A stretch of DNA of 36,629 bases from Devosia sp. (GCA_030680995.1 JAUXUM010000078.1:1-36629), one strand, 5' to 3'; counted from the stretch's first letter, positions 1 through 8,123 are shown. Program-made: numbers and translations. The notes: a model not told the origin generated them from the letters alone.

Positions 1-796
1 CGGGATGCCAGCGGGAGAGCGCCGGGCGGTTGAGGACGATATCGAGCGCATTCCAGAGCACGCGCCTGCGATCCATTTCGCTGGTCGTTTCGTCGTCCGG
101 GCAGATGATGAAGAAGTCGTCGCGGGCCAAGGCCTCGGCCATATAGCCGATCACCTGTTCGGGCAGCCAGGCGCCCGGCCGGTGCTCGCTCCGGCCGGTC
201 GTGGTCCAGCCGGGGACCAGCAGATGCGCCGAGACCGTGCTGCCGGGCCGCTCGCGCAGGTCCCGCGCGAGGTTCTGCGTATAGGCGTTCACGGCGGCCT
301 TGGTGACGTTGTAGGCGGGATTGCCGGGCGGGTTGGTGAGCCCCTGCTTGGAGCCGGTATTGACGATCCTTGCCCGCTGCCCAGCAGCCAGCATGCCCGG
401 GAGGAACGCCGTCACGCCGTGGATGACGCCGAACAGATTGACCTCGAACAGCCGCTTCCAGCCGTCGAGCGGATCGAGGATGCCGCCCGGGCCGCCGGTG
501 ACGAAGCCGGCGGCGTTGTTCATCAACAGGGTTGGCGCGCCCCATCGGCTCTCGGTGCGCATGGCGAGATTCTTCATCGCCTCGGCACTGGATACATCGA
601 CCATTTCGGCGACGGCATTGCCGGCGCCGCCGATTGCCTCGATCTCGGCATATGCTTCGTCGAGTCTGGGCTTGTCGGCGTCGACGAGCACCACCTTCAT
701 TCCGGTCCTGGCGCAATGGCGGGCGGCGGCGCGGCCAATGCCGCTGGCGGCGCCGGTGATGACGGCAACGGCGCCGGGAACGAAAATCTCGGCCAT
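1..796 (-). CDS. SDR family NAD(P)-dependent oxidoreductase (3' end cut by window)
   Basis: This gene is absent from the ORF track because it has no stop inside the window; I translated it by hand. It gives 265 residues from the ATG at 796 and is still open at base 1. The short-chain dehydrogenase signature is complete: cofactor motif TGAASGIG (residues 14-21), NNAAG (93-97), a catalytic Ser in NTGS (149), and Tyr162/Lys166 in YNVTK. The last visible residues, SRWHP, resemble the C-terminal end of one SDR subgroup, so probably only a short tail is missing. A purine-rich AGGAGGGGAGG lies just upstream of the ATG. The gene is divergent from typA, with about 150 bp between them. Substrate cannot be told from sequence. 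Confidence 0.9.
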   Translation of the reverse strand, partial: MAEIFVPGAVAVITGAASGIGRAAARHCARTGMKVVLVDADKPRLDEAYAEIEAIGGAGNAVAEMVDVSSAEAMKNLAMRTESRWGAPTLLMNNAAGFVTGGPGGILDPLDGWKRLFEVNLFGVIHGVTAFLPGMLAAGQRARIVNTGSKQGLTNPPGNPAYNVTKAAVNAYTQNLARDLRERPGSTVSAHLLVPGWTTTGRSEHRPGAWLPEQVIGYMAEALARDDFFIICPDDETTSEMDRRRVLWNALDIVLNRPALSRWHP

Positions 797-944
797 CACG
801 GCCTCCCCTCCTGCGTTTCCAGGGTTTGATTCTAGGCGTTCGCGGCTCCGGCGCAACCCTGCCATACGGCGAATTGTCTTGTTTCCGCCACGGCTCTCGG
901 CTAAGGGGCGGCGCTTATTCTCCCAAAACGATCGGTCGCCCGAA

Positions 945-2759
945 ATGCCTTTGCGCAATATCGCCATTATTGCCCACGTCGACCATGGCAAGACTACGCT
1001 CATCGATGTGCTGCTGCGGCAGTCCGGCTCGTTTCGCGACAACCAGCGCGTCGAAGAGCGCGCCATGGATTCGAGCGATCTGGAGCGCGAGCGCGGTATC
1101 ACCATCCTCGCCAAGGTCACCTCGCTGGTCTGGAAGGGCACGCGGATCAATATTGTCGATACGCCCGGCCACGCCGATTTCGGCGGCGAGGTGGAGCGCA
1201 TCCTCTCGATGGTCGACGGCGTGGTGATCCTGGTCGATGCCGCCGAGGGGCCGATGCCGCAGACCAAGTTCGTACTCGGCAAGGCGCTGGCGCAGGGGCT
1301 GAGGCCGATCGTCGCCATCAACAAGATCGACCGTCCCGACGAGCGGCATCTCGAAGTGCTCGAAGAAATCTTCGACCTCTTCATCGCGCTGGATGCGACA
1401 CCCGCCCAGCTCGACTTCCCGGTGCTCTACGGCTCGGCCAAGCAGGGCTGGATGGCGGCCGATCCCGCCGGACCGAAAAGCGATCTCGCGCCACTGCTCG
1501 ACAAGGTGGTCGAGTATGTCGAGCCGCCCCAGGTCGAGGAGGGGCCGTTCCGCATGCTGGTGACGACCATCGAGCGCAACCCGTTCCTGGGCCGCGTGCT
1601 GACGGGCCGAATCTTTTCGGGTTCAGTCAGGGCAGGCGATCCGGTCCACTCGCTCGGCCGTGACGGCAAGGAAGTCGAAAAGGGCCGCGTTTCGAAGGTG
1701 CTGGCATTCCGCGGCCTCGAGCGCACGCCCGTCGACAGCGCCGAGGCGGGCGACATCGTCGCCATCGCCGGGCTGGAAACCTCGACGGTCGCCGACACGC
1801 TGACCGTGCCTTCGAACAACGAGCCGCTGCCCTCGCTGCCGATCGATCCGCCGACCCTCAGCGTCACTTTCCGCATCAACGATGGGCCGCTGGCGGGCCG
1901 CGAAGGCGACAAGGTGCAATCCCGCGTCATCCGCGACCGGCTGTTGCGCGAGGCCGAAGGCAATGTCGCGATCCGCGTCACCGAGGGCGAGGACAACGAC
2001 AGCTTCGAGGTTGCCGGCCGCGGCGAGCTGCAACTGGCGGTGCTGATCGAGAACATGCGCCGCGAGGGCTTCGAACTCACGATCGGCCGTCCCCGGGTGC
2101 TGCTGCGCGAAGAGGACGGGCGGAAGCTCGAGCCGATCGAGGAAGTGATCATCGATGTCGACGACGAGCATACCGGCATCGTGGTGCAGAAGCTCACCGA
2201 GCGCAAGGGCGACCTGGTCGAGATGCGCGCTTCGGGCATCGGCCGTACGCGCCTGCGCTTCCATGTGCCGACCCGGGCGCTGATCGGCTACCAGCCGGAG
2301 CTCCTGTCCGACACGCGCGGCACCGCGATCTTCAACCGGCTGTTCCACGCCTATGCGCCCTACAAGGGGCCGCTGCCGGGCCGCCGCACCGGCGTCCTGA
2401 TCTCCAATTCCTCCGGCCAGGCCGTGGCCTATGCGCTCTGGAACCTCGAGGATCGCGGCCCGATGCTGATCGATCCGGGCGCCGATGGCTACGAGGGCAT
2501 GATCATCGGCGAGCACACGCGCGAGAACGACCTCGAGGTCAACCCGATCAAGGGCAAGCAACTGACCAATATCCGCACCACCTCCAAGGACGAGGCGGTG
2601 CGGCTGACACCGCCCAAGAAGCTGACGCTCGAGCAGTCGCTCGGCTACATCGCCGACGACGAATTCGTCGAGGTGACGCCAAAATCGATCCGGCTCCGCA
2701 AGATCTGGCTCGATCCGAACGAGCGCAAGAAGCAGACGCGCGCCCGCGCGGCTGGCTAG
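945..2759 (+). CDS. typA: Translational GTPase TypA/BipA
   Basis: TypA (BipA) is a ribosome-associated GTPase of the EF-G/LepA group, involved in ribosome assembly and stress adaptation. The ORF track opens at 321, but the family starts at MPLRNIAIIAHVDHGKTT, so I place the start at the ATG at 945, giving 604 aa, the usual TypA length. G motifs visible are the P-loop AHVDHGKTT (residues 10-18), RGITI in switch I, DTPGH, and NKID. EF-G-like domains and the TypA C-terminal domain follow (for example GRGELQLAVLIENMRREGFE). No strong Shine-Dalgarno sequence precedes the start. It is transcribed away from the SDR gene. A GC-rich hairpin 190 bp downstream may terminate it. Confidence 0.96.
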   Translation: MPLRNIAIIAHVDHGKTTLIDVLLRQSGSFRDNQRVEERAMDSSDLERERGITILAKVTSLVWKGTRINIVDTPGHADFGGEVERILSMVDGVVILVDAAEGPMPQTKFVLGKALAQGLRPIVAINKIDRPDERHLEVLEEIFDLFIALDATPAQLDFPVLYGSAKQGWMAADPAGPKSDLAPLLDKVVEYVEPPQVEEGPFRMLVTTIERNPFLGRVLTGRIFSGSVRAGDPVHSLGRDGKEVEKGRVSKVLAFRGLERTPVDSAEAGDIVAIAGLETSTVADTLTVPSNNEPLPSLPIDPPTLSVTFRINDGPLAGREGDKVQSRVIRDRLLREAEGNVAIRVTEGEDNDSFEVAGRGELQLAVLIENMRREGFELTIGRPRVLLREEDGRKLEPIEEVIIDVDDEHTGIVVQKLTERKGDLVEMRASGIGRTRLRFHVPTRALIGYQPELLSDTRGTAIFNRLFHAYAPYKGPLPGRRTGVLISNSSGQAVAYALWNLEDRGPMLIDPGADGYEGMIIGEHTRENDLEVNPIKGKQLTNIRTTSKDEAVRLTPPKKLTLEQSLGYIADDEFVEVTPKSIRLRKIWLDPNERKKQTRARAAG

Positions 2760-2945
2760 GGGACTTCTCGCACAATGCAAGCGGGAATCGCAGTTTGCGA
2801 GGCGGACTGCGGCGGCGCCATCCAGCCACCGGTGCCGATTCCCCGATGTCCGCCATGCTCCGGCCGGATTCGGCTTGGCATGTTTCGTGCTTCCAGAAGG
2901 GGTGTCCGGCCATTGTTGTGCGTACCGGATGCCAGTCAGTCATCG

Positions 2946-2979
2946 AGGCCCGCCCGAAGTTGACCCCGGGCGGGCCTTG
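2946..2979 (+). terminator. GC-rich stem-loop, likely intrinsic terminator
   Basis: AGGCCCGCCCG and CGGGCGGGCCT form a perfect 11-bp stem around a 10-nt loop. Only a weak T run (TTGT) follows. It lies between typA and the yggT promoter, which fits termination of typA or of an unannotated short transcript. Confidence 0.55.
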
Positions 2980-3008
2980 TCGTATCGCCGAATTCCTCGG
3001 TGACGCGC

Positions 3009-3037
3009 TTGCCCGCATCGGCCCGACGCATTAGATA
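3009..3037 (+). promoter_or_regulatory. Predicted sigma70 promoter of yggT
   Basis: A -35 element TTGCCC and a -10 element TAGATA are separated by exactly 17 bp, and the predicted start site is about 23 bp before the yggT ATG. Prediction is by eye only. Confidence 0.4.
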
Positions 3038-3066
3038 ACTGCCCAGCGCAGAAGAGGGAAACACCG

Positions 3067-3360
3067 ATGTATGCATTGCTGGCCACCATCTCGATGGTTC
3101 TGACTCTGGTCTGGTGGGTGTTCCTGATCATGATTGTCATGAGCTGGCTCATCAGCTTCAACGTGATCAACACGCGCAACGGCTTCGTCGCCGGGCTATG
3201 GCGCATCGTCAATGCCATCACCGAGCCGATCCTGCGGCCGATCCGCAAGATCATCCCGCCGCTGGGCGGCCTCGATCTCTCGCCCATCGTGGTGTTCGTC
3301 ATCATCTTCTTCCTGCAGAGCTTTATCGGCAACGACCTGCCGCGCATGCTGCGCATCTGA
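3067..3360 (+). CDS. YggT family membrane protein
   Basis: A 97-residue integral membrane protein. Two hydrophobic stretches (about residues 9-30 and 75-92) flank the conserved polar segment with TEPILRPIRKIIPP, the hallmark of the YggT family (TEPxLxPxRxxxPP). The family is implicated in membrane or osmotic functions, but its biochemical role is unsettled. AGAGGGAAACACCG precedes the ATG. The next gene, DUF167, starts at or just after the yggT stop; yggT-yggU adjacency is common in proteobacteria. Confidence 0.88.
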   Translation: MYALLATISMVLTLVWWVFLIMIVMSWLISFNVINTRNGFVAGLWRIVNAITEPILRPIRKIIPPLGGLDLSPIVVFVIIFFLQSFIGNDLPRMLRI

Positions 3361-3683
3361 CGATTTCCGCTCCGCTGCCATACCGGATCGGCCCGGCCGG
3401 GCTGACGCTTTACCTCCGCGTCACCCCCAATGCCGGCCGGGACGCGATCGAAGGCACGGAGATCCGCGGCGACGGCAGCGCTGTCCTGCGCCTCCGGGTC
3501 AAGGCGGTGCCCGACAAGGGCAAGGCCAATGCCGCGGTGATCGGGCTGGTGGCGAAGGCGTTGGGCGTGCCCAGGGGCGCGGTGCGGGTGACCGGCGGCG
3601 AGACGGCGCGGCTGAAGACTATCGAAATTGCCGGCGATGGCGCGACGCTGGTCGCGAAGCTCGAGCCGTTGCTGGCGATTTAG
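3357..3683 (+). CDS. DUF167 (YggU) family protein, non-standard start codon
   Basis: The protein matches the small YggU/DUF167 family: LRVTPNAGRDAIEG near the N-terminus, then VKAVPDKGKANAAVIGLVAKALG and a C-terminal GGETARLKTIEI segment. Cellular role is unknown. The ORF track opens at 3114, but everything before about 3357 lies inside yggT in another frame and is not family sequence. Between 3345 and the conserved core there is no in-frame ATG, GTG or TTG. The best candidates are CTG at 3357, overlapping the yggT stop as CTGA, or ATT at 3363. From CTG the product is 108 aa, a normal length. Start assignment is the uncertain part; family membership is not. Confidence 0.8.
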   Translation: MTISAPLPYRIGPAGLTLYLRVTPNAGRDAIEGTEIRGDGSAVLRLRVKAVPDKGKANAAVIGLVAKALGVPRGAVRVTGGETARLKTIEIAGDGATLVAKLEPLLAI

Positions 3684-3848
3684 GCGCGTGCACCCCGGAG
3701 ATCGGCGCAAACGCCATTGCCGAAGCGGCCCTGATTTGGCACAAGCATTGTTACTATCCGCGGGGCGGGGAGTGGGCATTGTGCGAGTTCGTGCGGCGTC
3801 ACACTTGGGAATGTTCCTCGGAGGCACACGAATTCGAGGGAACAATCG

Positions 3849-6002
3849 ATGACTTTATTGCTTTGGCTGATCGTCGCGTGCGGCGCGCTGTCGATCGTAT
3901 ACGGCGTCGTGACGACGCGCGGCCTGCTTGCCGCCGATGCCGGCTCGGCCCGCATGCAGGAGATCTCGGCCGCGGTGCGTGAAGGCGCCGCCGCCTATCT
4001 CAAGCGCCAATACACCACCATCGCCATTGTCGGCGCGGTCATCCTGGTGCTGGCCTACTTCCTGCTCGGCATCTACGCGGCGACCGGCTTCCTGATCGGG
4101 GCCGTGCTGTCGGGCGCGGCCGGCTTCATCGGCATGAACGTCTCGGTGCGCGCCAACGTGCGGGTGGCGCAGGCGGCGACCAAATCGCTCGCTCGCGGGC
4201 TCGACCTCGCCTTCAAGTCCGGCGCGGTGACCGGGCTCCTCGTCGCCGGCCTCGGGCTCCTCGGCGTCACGCTCTATTTCATCGTTCTGACCAAGTTCCT
4301 CGGCTTCGAGCCGACCAGCCGCACTGTGATCGACTCGCTGGTCGCGCTCTCCTTCGGCGCCTCGCTGATCTCGATCTTCGCCCGTCTGGGCGGCGGCATC
4401 TTCACCAAGGGCGCCGACGTCGGCGGCGACATGGTGGGCAAGGTCGAAGCCGGCATCCCCGAGGACGATCCGCGCAACCCGGCGACCATCGCCGACAACG
4501 TGGGCGACAATGTCGGCGATTGCGCCGGCATGGCGGCGGACCTCTTCGAAACCTACGTGGTGACCATCGTCGCCACCATGGTGCTGGCGGCGATCGTTTT
4601 GCCCGACGCCTTCAAGCTCGCCGGCATGGTACTGCCGCTCGCCATTGGCGGGGCCTGCGTCGTCACCTCGATCATCGGCACCTATTTCGTCAAGCTCGGC
4701 GCCTCCAACAACATCATGGGCGCGCTCTACAAGGGCATCATCGCCACCGGCGTGCTGTCGCTGGTCGTTTTGCTGCCGGTCCTCTGGCTGGTCTTCGGCA
4801 GCCTCGACGTGGCGCTCGGCACCGCCGAGAAGGCGTTCACGCCGTGGAGCCTGTTCTGGTGCGGTGTCGTCGGCCTCGCCATCACCGGGCTGATCATCGT
4901 CATCACCGAATACTACACCGGCACCGGCCGGCGGCCGGTAAACTCGATCGCCGAAGCCTCGGTGACCGGGCACGGCACCAACGTCATCCAGGGCCTGGCG
5001 GTCTCGCTCGAATCGACCGCGCTCCCGGCTCTGGTGATCATCGCCGGCATCGTCGTCACCTATAACCTCGCCGGCCTCTTCGGCATTGCCTTTGCGGTCG
5101 CGACCATGCTGGCGCTGGCCGGCATCGTGGTGGCGCTCGACGCCTTCGGTCCGGTCACCGACAATGCCGGCGGCATCGCCGAAATGGCGGGTCTCCCCAA
5201 GGAAGTGCGCCACAAGTCCGACGCGCTCGACGCGGTGGTCATCACCACCAAGGCCGTGACCAAGGGCTATGCCATCGGTTCGGCCGGGCTTGGCGCGCTG
5301 GTGCTGTTCGCCGCCTATACGCAGGACCTGCAGTACTTCGTCGCCAATGCCGTGGAGGGCAGCTTCTTCTTCGGCATGGCGGCGGTGAACTTCTCGCTCG
5401 CCAACCCCTATGTCGTGGTCGGCCTGCTGTTCGGTGGCCTCTTGCCGTTCCTCTTCGGCGGCATGGCGATGACGGCCGTCGGCCGCGCCGCCATGTCGGT
5501 GGTGGTCGAAGTCCGCCGCCAGTTCAAGGCGGATCCGGGCATCATGGCGGGCACGTCGAAACCCGACTATGCCAAGGCGGTGGACATGCTGACCAAGGCG
5601 GCGATCAAGGAAATGATCGTCCCCTCGCTCCTGCCCGTGCTCTCGCCCATCGTGGTCTTTGTCGCCATCTTCTGGATCGCCGGCCGCGCCGAAGGCTTCG
5701 CCGCGCTCGGCGCCATGCTGATGGGCGTGATCGTTACCGGCCTCTTCGTCGCCGTCTCCATGACCGCCGGCGGCGGCGCCTGGGACAACGCCAAAAAGAG
5801 CTTCGAAGACGGCTTCAAGGACAGCCACGGCGTCGTCCACCAGAAGGGCTCGGACGCCCACAAGGCCTCGGTCACCGGCGATACCGTCGGCGACCCCTAC
5901 AAGGACACGGCGGGCCCCGCCGTGAACCCGATGATCAAGATCACCAACATCGTGGCGCTGCTGCTGTTGGCGGTGCTGGCGAGGATGTCAGGGGTGGCGT
6001 AG
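3849..6002 (+). CDS. hppA: Membrane-bound proton-translocating pyrophosphatase (K+-independent type)
   Basis: HppA hydrolyses cytoplasmic pyrophosphate and pumps protons across the membrane. The 717-aa length and about 15-16 hydrophobic segments fit the family. Substrate-binding motifs are intact: [57 protein letters not shown] and C-terminal [20 protein letters not shown]. Residue 468 is Lys ([15 protein letters not shown]), where K+-dependent enzymes have Ala, so this is the K+-independent proton pump type. The two residues before TTK are Val-Ile; I expect Gly-Asn (GNTTKA) in the family, see findings. GAGGGAACAATCG gives a good ribosome binding site. A strong terminator follows. A soluble pyrophosphatase gene lies 1.5 kb away. 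Confidence 0.96.
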   Translation: MTLLLWLIVACGALSIVYGVVTTRGLLAADAGSARMQEISAAVREGAAAYLKRQYTTIAIVGAVILVLAYFLLGIYAATGFLIGAVLSGAAGFIGMNVSVRANVRVAQAATKSLARGLDLAFKSGAVTGLLVAGLGLLGVTLYFIVLTKFLGFEPTSRTVIDSLVALSFGASLISIFARLGGGIFTKGADVGGDMVGKVEAGIPEDDPRNPATIADNVGDNVGDCAGMAADLFETYVVTIVATMVLAAIVLPDAFKLAGMVLPLAIGGACVVTSIIGTYFVKLGASNNIMGALYKGIIATGVLSLVVLLPVLWLVFGSLDVALGTAEKAFTPWSLFWCGVVGLAITGLIIVITEYYTGTGRRPVNSIAEASVTGHGTNVIQGLAVSLESTALPALVIIAGIVVTYNLAGLFGIAFAVATMLALAGIVVALDAFGPVTDNAGGIAEMAGLPKEVRHKSDALDAVVITTKAVTKGYAIGSAGLGALVLFAAYTQDLQYFVANAVEGSFFFGMAAVNFSLANPYVVVGLLFGGLLPFLFGGMAMTAVGRAAMSVVVEVRRQFKADPGIMAGTSKPDYAKAVDMLTKAAIKEMIVPSLLPVLSPIVVFVAIFWIAGRAEGFAALGAMLMGVIVTGLFVAVSMTAGGGAWDNAKKSFEDGFKDSHGVVHQKGSDAHKASVTGDTVGDPYKDTAGPAVNPMIKITNIVALLLLAVLARMSGVA

Positions 6003-6030
6003 ACGACGCCGATCATCGAGAAGGAATGCG

Positions 6031-6057
6031 AAAGGCCCGGGGAGACCCGGGCCTTTT
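6031..6057 (+). terminator. Rho-independent terminator of hppA
   Basis: AAAGGCCCGGG and CCCGGGCCTTT form a perfect 11-bp stem with a GAGA tetraloop, followed by a T run. It starts 29 bp after the hppA stop. The stem's own A/T flank means it could also work on the minus strand for the hypothetical gene ending at 6149. Confidence 0.9.
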
Positions 6058-6148
6058 GTCGTGGTGTTGGTGACTGGCTTACCGGCTCGCTTCGCCTCAA
6101 TCGATCGTGGAAGGCCGTAGTTGCTGATCGCTTTCCCAAAAGCTAACA

Positions 6149-6751
6149 CTAGACGGGTGGTACGAGTGGTGCTCCGGCGACCGCCAGTGGTGCAGCCATA
6201 GGAGGAGGTGGTGGTGGCGGCGCCCAAGGGTTGGGCAGATTCATATCACTCGCGCCGATCTCTCCCGCGCGCTCTAGGAGCGCGTTGAACTTATCCTCCC
6301 GCAGGCCTGTCATTTTGGTGGAGTGGAGCCTCCGGATGACTAGGTACGGATTGAGGATCAGGGCGTAGCTGCAGGGTCCGGATGGCCCCGCCACCAACTC
6401 AATGAAGCCGAGCTCGGCGAGAGCCTTCAGGCGCTGGCGCCAGGTCGCCTCGCCGCGCTGGCCGCCGAAGCCCGAATGGAACGCGATCTCGCGGGGCTTT
6501 GCCAACGTAACGAAGGCCTCGTCGAAGCTGCGGCACCAGAGTTCGAGGTAGGCGCCACCTACCGGCTGCCCGGCGAGGTCATCCAAGATGCTCATAATGA
6601 GTGGCATCGTGCGCGGCACGCTGGCGTAGCCGTCGTGGGTTTTACGGTGCCAGAGGTGGGCATCGGTGATATGCGGAAAGAGTTGGCCGCGCAGTTCGAG
6701 CTGCTTCTGCGCGATCTTCTTCTTAGGTTTAACGGTGGGGAGGATCGCCAT
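6149..6751 (-). CDS. Conserved hypothetical protein with proline-rich tail
   Basis: A 200-residue soluble protein. A basic N-terminus (MAILPTVKPKKKIAQKQ) is followed by a core with VPRTMPLIMSILDDLAG, YLELWCRSFDEAFVTL, AFHSGFGGQRGEATWRQRL and GPSGPCSYALILNPY. I recall uncharacterised alphaproteobacterial proteins with this core, often in accessory DNA, but know no function. The part from TWRQRLKALAELGFIEL looks like a helix-turn-helix or winged-helix segment, so DNA binding is possible (inference). The C-terminus is low-complexity: seven prolines in a row, then Ala/Pro/Val. No signal peptide or membrane segment. Upstream DNA is lower in GC than its surroundings and holds a plausible promoter. 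It appears monocistronic. Confidence 0.75.
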   Translation of the reverse strand: MAILPTVKPKKKIAQKQLELRGQLFPHITDAHLWHRKTHDGYASVPRTMPLIMSILDDLAGQPVGGAYLELWCRSFDEAFVTLAKPREIAFHSGFGGQRGEATWRQRLKALAELGFIELVAGPSGPCSYALILNPYLVIRRLHSTKMTGLREDKFNALLERAGEIGASDMNLPNPWAPPPPPPPMAAPLAVAGAPLVPPV

Positions 6752-6880
6752 GGTATCTTCTTTTCTGGGTAAATGGGTGGCCGGGTTTGGAAGCCGGCCT
6801 GTGTTGATTGCTTCGCGGGCGGCGAGGGCTGTTTCTCAGGTTTGGAAGCTGAAAGCGGGTCTTCACATCAACATCCCAAA

Positions 6881-6909
6881 AGATTAGAGCAAAGTGCCAA
6901 CAAAAACAA
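6881..6909 (-). promoter_or_regulatory. Predicted promoter of the 200-aa hypothetical gene
   Basis: On the minus strand, TTGTTT and TAATCT are separated by exactly 17 bp in an AT-rich setting, about 120 bp before the ATG of the 6149-6751 gene. Prediction by eye. Confidence 0.4.
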
Positions 6910-6969
6910 TAACTTAGATTTTCCACTCAAAAGCTAGCCTCTCAAAACGATGCCACTCCCGCGATGAGT

Positions 6970-7008
6970 TCACAATAGTCGAGACAACTAGATTGTGAGC
7001 CGACAATC
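6970..7008. repeat. Overlapping inverted repeats (possible operator)
   Basis: TCACAAT (6970-6976) pairs with ATTGTGA (6992-6998) across 15 bp, and GATTGT (6991-6996) pairs with ACAATC (7003-7008) across 6 bp. The two dyads share the central ATTGT arm, so alternative structures or two adjacent protein-binding sites are possible. They lie upstream of the predicted promoter of the hypothetical gene. Confidence 0.4.
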
Positions 7009-7056
7009 ACGCTCTGAAAATTTCATGGCAAACCAGCGGCTTGACGCGCGAACGCT

Positions 7057-7110
7057 GTGCTCCGCGTAATCGATGTGCTCAATGCTGCTCGACGGTGCTC
7101 GCTGGTGCTC
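7057..7110. repeat. Helically phased GTGCTC repeats
   Basis: GTGCTC occurs at 7057, 7075, 7095 and 7105, with the variant CTGCTC at 7085. From 7075 onward the spacing is exactly 10 bp, one helical turn, as in arrays of regulator half-sites. The array lies just past the stop of the XRE antitoxin gene and upstream of the 6149-6751 gene. Confidence 0.5.
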
Positions 7111-7141
7111 AGGGTGTAGGCGTGGGTGGCATGGGCCGCGC

Positions 7142-7435
7142 CTACGCAGCTTCAAACCGCACCACCACCTCGATGCCCTGCCCCAATCGTCCCAGCACCA
7201 TCATCAGCCGGTCGATGGTGAACCGGTCGAGCTTGGCGCGGCGGATGCGGGAAAAGTCGGCGGCGGCGGTGCCGGTCAGTTCCGCGGCGGCGCGCACGGT
7301 GAGCCCCCGCGCATCCAGCACACGGATGATCTGGGCGGCGAGCGTCGTCTTCAGTTGTTCGGCCTCGGCATTGGCGTGGCCGAAATCGGCGAACACGTTG
7401 CCGCCGCCGCGGACCAGTTCGACATCATCGCTCAT
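7142..7435 (-). CDS. XRE-family HigA-like antitoxin (orphan)
   Basis: A 97-residue protein of the small helix-turn-helix family annotated as XRE or HigA2-like antitoxins. It begins with the typical GNVFADFGHANAEAEQLKTTLAAQIIRVL, then the HTH (LTVRAAAELTGTAAADFSRIRRAKL), and ends in FTIDRLMMVLGRLGQGIEVVVRF. Such proteins normally bind operator DNA and neutralise a RelE/HigB-type toxin from an adjacent gene. No toxin ORF is present: upstream is ppa after 45 bp, downstream only the repeat region. It may be a leftover antitoxin or a stand-alone regulator. Confidence 0.85.
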   Translation of the reverse strand: MSDDVELVRGGGNVFADFGHANAEAEQLKTTLAAQIIRVLDARGLTVRAAAELTGTAAADFSRIRRAKLDRFTIDRLMMVLGRLGQGIEVVVRFEAA

Positions 7436-7480
7436 TCAACGTCTCCCTGAGCGTGTAGGCCTTCTGCCCGTCGCCGCCGC

Positions 7481-8011
7481 CTACCCCGCCTTGCCCTTTT
7501 CGATGCTTTCCAGAATCACCCGCCTTGCCTCGTCGACATTGCCGATATGCTCGATCCTGGCCCATTTGCCGGGCTCGAGATCCTTGTAGTGGGTGAAGAA
7601 GTGCTTCACCTTTTCGAGCTGGATCGGCTGCATGTCGCCGATGTCGTGGACATGGTCGTACATGGCGGTGAGCTTGTGCGCCGGCACGGCGAGGATCTTT
7701 TCGTCCATGCCGCCGTCGTCTTCCATGAACAGGACGCCGAAGGGCCGGCAGCGCACCACGGCGCCGGGCACCAGCGGCCGGGAATTCATGACGATGACGT
7801 CGAGCGGGTCGCCGTCGCCGCACAGCGTATGCGGGATAAAGCCGTAATTGCCCGGATAGCGCATCGGGGTGTAGAGGAAACGGTCGACGAACAGCGCCCC
7901 CGAGGCCTTGTCGATCTCGTATTTGATCGGCTCGCCGCCCAGCGGCACCTCGATGATGACATTGATGTCGTCGGGCGGGTTTTTTCCGGTTGGGATGGCG
8001 TCGATATTCAT
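7481..8011 (-). CDS. ppa: Inorganic pyrophosphatase, family I
   Basis: Soluble Mg2+-dependent hydrolase turning pyrophosphate into two phosphates, which pulls biosynthetic reactions forward. The 176 residues match the bacterial hexameric family I enzyme. The metal-binding signature DGDPLDV gives Asp66, Asp68 and Asp71, with Asp103 in [19 protein letters not shown] and the C-terminal [15 protein letters not shown] are also typical. It is divergent from the secreted-protein gene and 45 bp upstream of the antitoxin gene. Together with hppA the cell has both soluble and membrane routes for pyrophosphate use. Confidence 0.97.
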   Translation of the reverse strand: MNIDAIPTGKNPPDDINVIIEVPLGGEPIKYEIDKASGALFVDRFLYTPMRYPGNYGFIPHTLCGDGDPLDVIVMNSRPLVPGAVVRCRPFGVLFMEDDGGMDEKILAVPAHKLTAMYDHVHDIGDMQPIQLEKVKHFFTHYKDLEPGKWARIEHIGNVDEARRVILESIEKGKAG

Positions 8012-8123
8012 GATGGTTGGGGCTGCGCGAATTGATGGAGGATGGGGCCTTCTGGCCTATCAAGCGCCATCAAGGCAAGGCATATTGGCGAAAAGGGACC
8101 ATGCACCAATGGGAGGTTGCGCT

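Larger units (their letters stand above)
2760..3066. other. Intergenic region between typA and yggT, no convincing gene
   Basis: The stretch of 307 bp has two short plus-strand ORFs (62 and 79 codons) in different frames, neither with a recognisable motif or good ribosome binding site. The recognisable contents are an 11-bp perfect stem-loop at 2946-2977 and a sigma70-like promoter just before yggT. A small RNA ending at the hairpin is possible, but I see no convincing promoter for one. Confidence 0.6.
6752..7141. other. Lower-GC intergenic region with dyads and phased repeats
   Basis: This 390-bp stretch has no convincing gene; the overlapping ORFs have no family features. It contains the predicted minus-strand promoter at 6881-6909, inverted repeats at 6970-7008, and a run of GTGCTC-like hexamers at 7057-7110. 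Bases about 6870-7030 are visibly AT-richer than the rest of the window, suggesting acquired or regulatory DNA. Confidence 0.6.

Noticed and set aside
5-829. 274-aa plus-strand ORF
   Set aside because: Antisense to the SDR gene, whose catalytic motifs are all present on the minus strand.
3737-3752. Sigma54-like site TGGCAC-N5-TTGT upstream of hppA
   Set aside because: The -12 element has GT instead of GC, and no activator or sigma54 context is visible.
3855-5861. 668-aa minus-strand ORF
   Set aside because: Antisense shadow of hppA; His/Asp/Gly/Arg-rich composition without domains.
7425-7470. Possible toxin C-terminus (GQKAYTLRETLNER) ending over the antitoxin start
   Set aside because: Only 14 residues, no match to known HigB/RelE ends, and the frame upstream is a ppa shadow.
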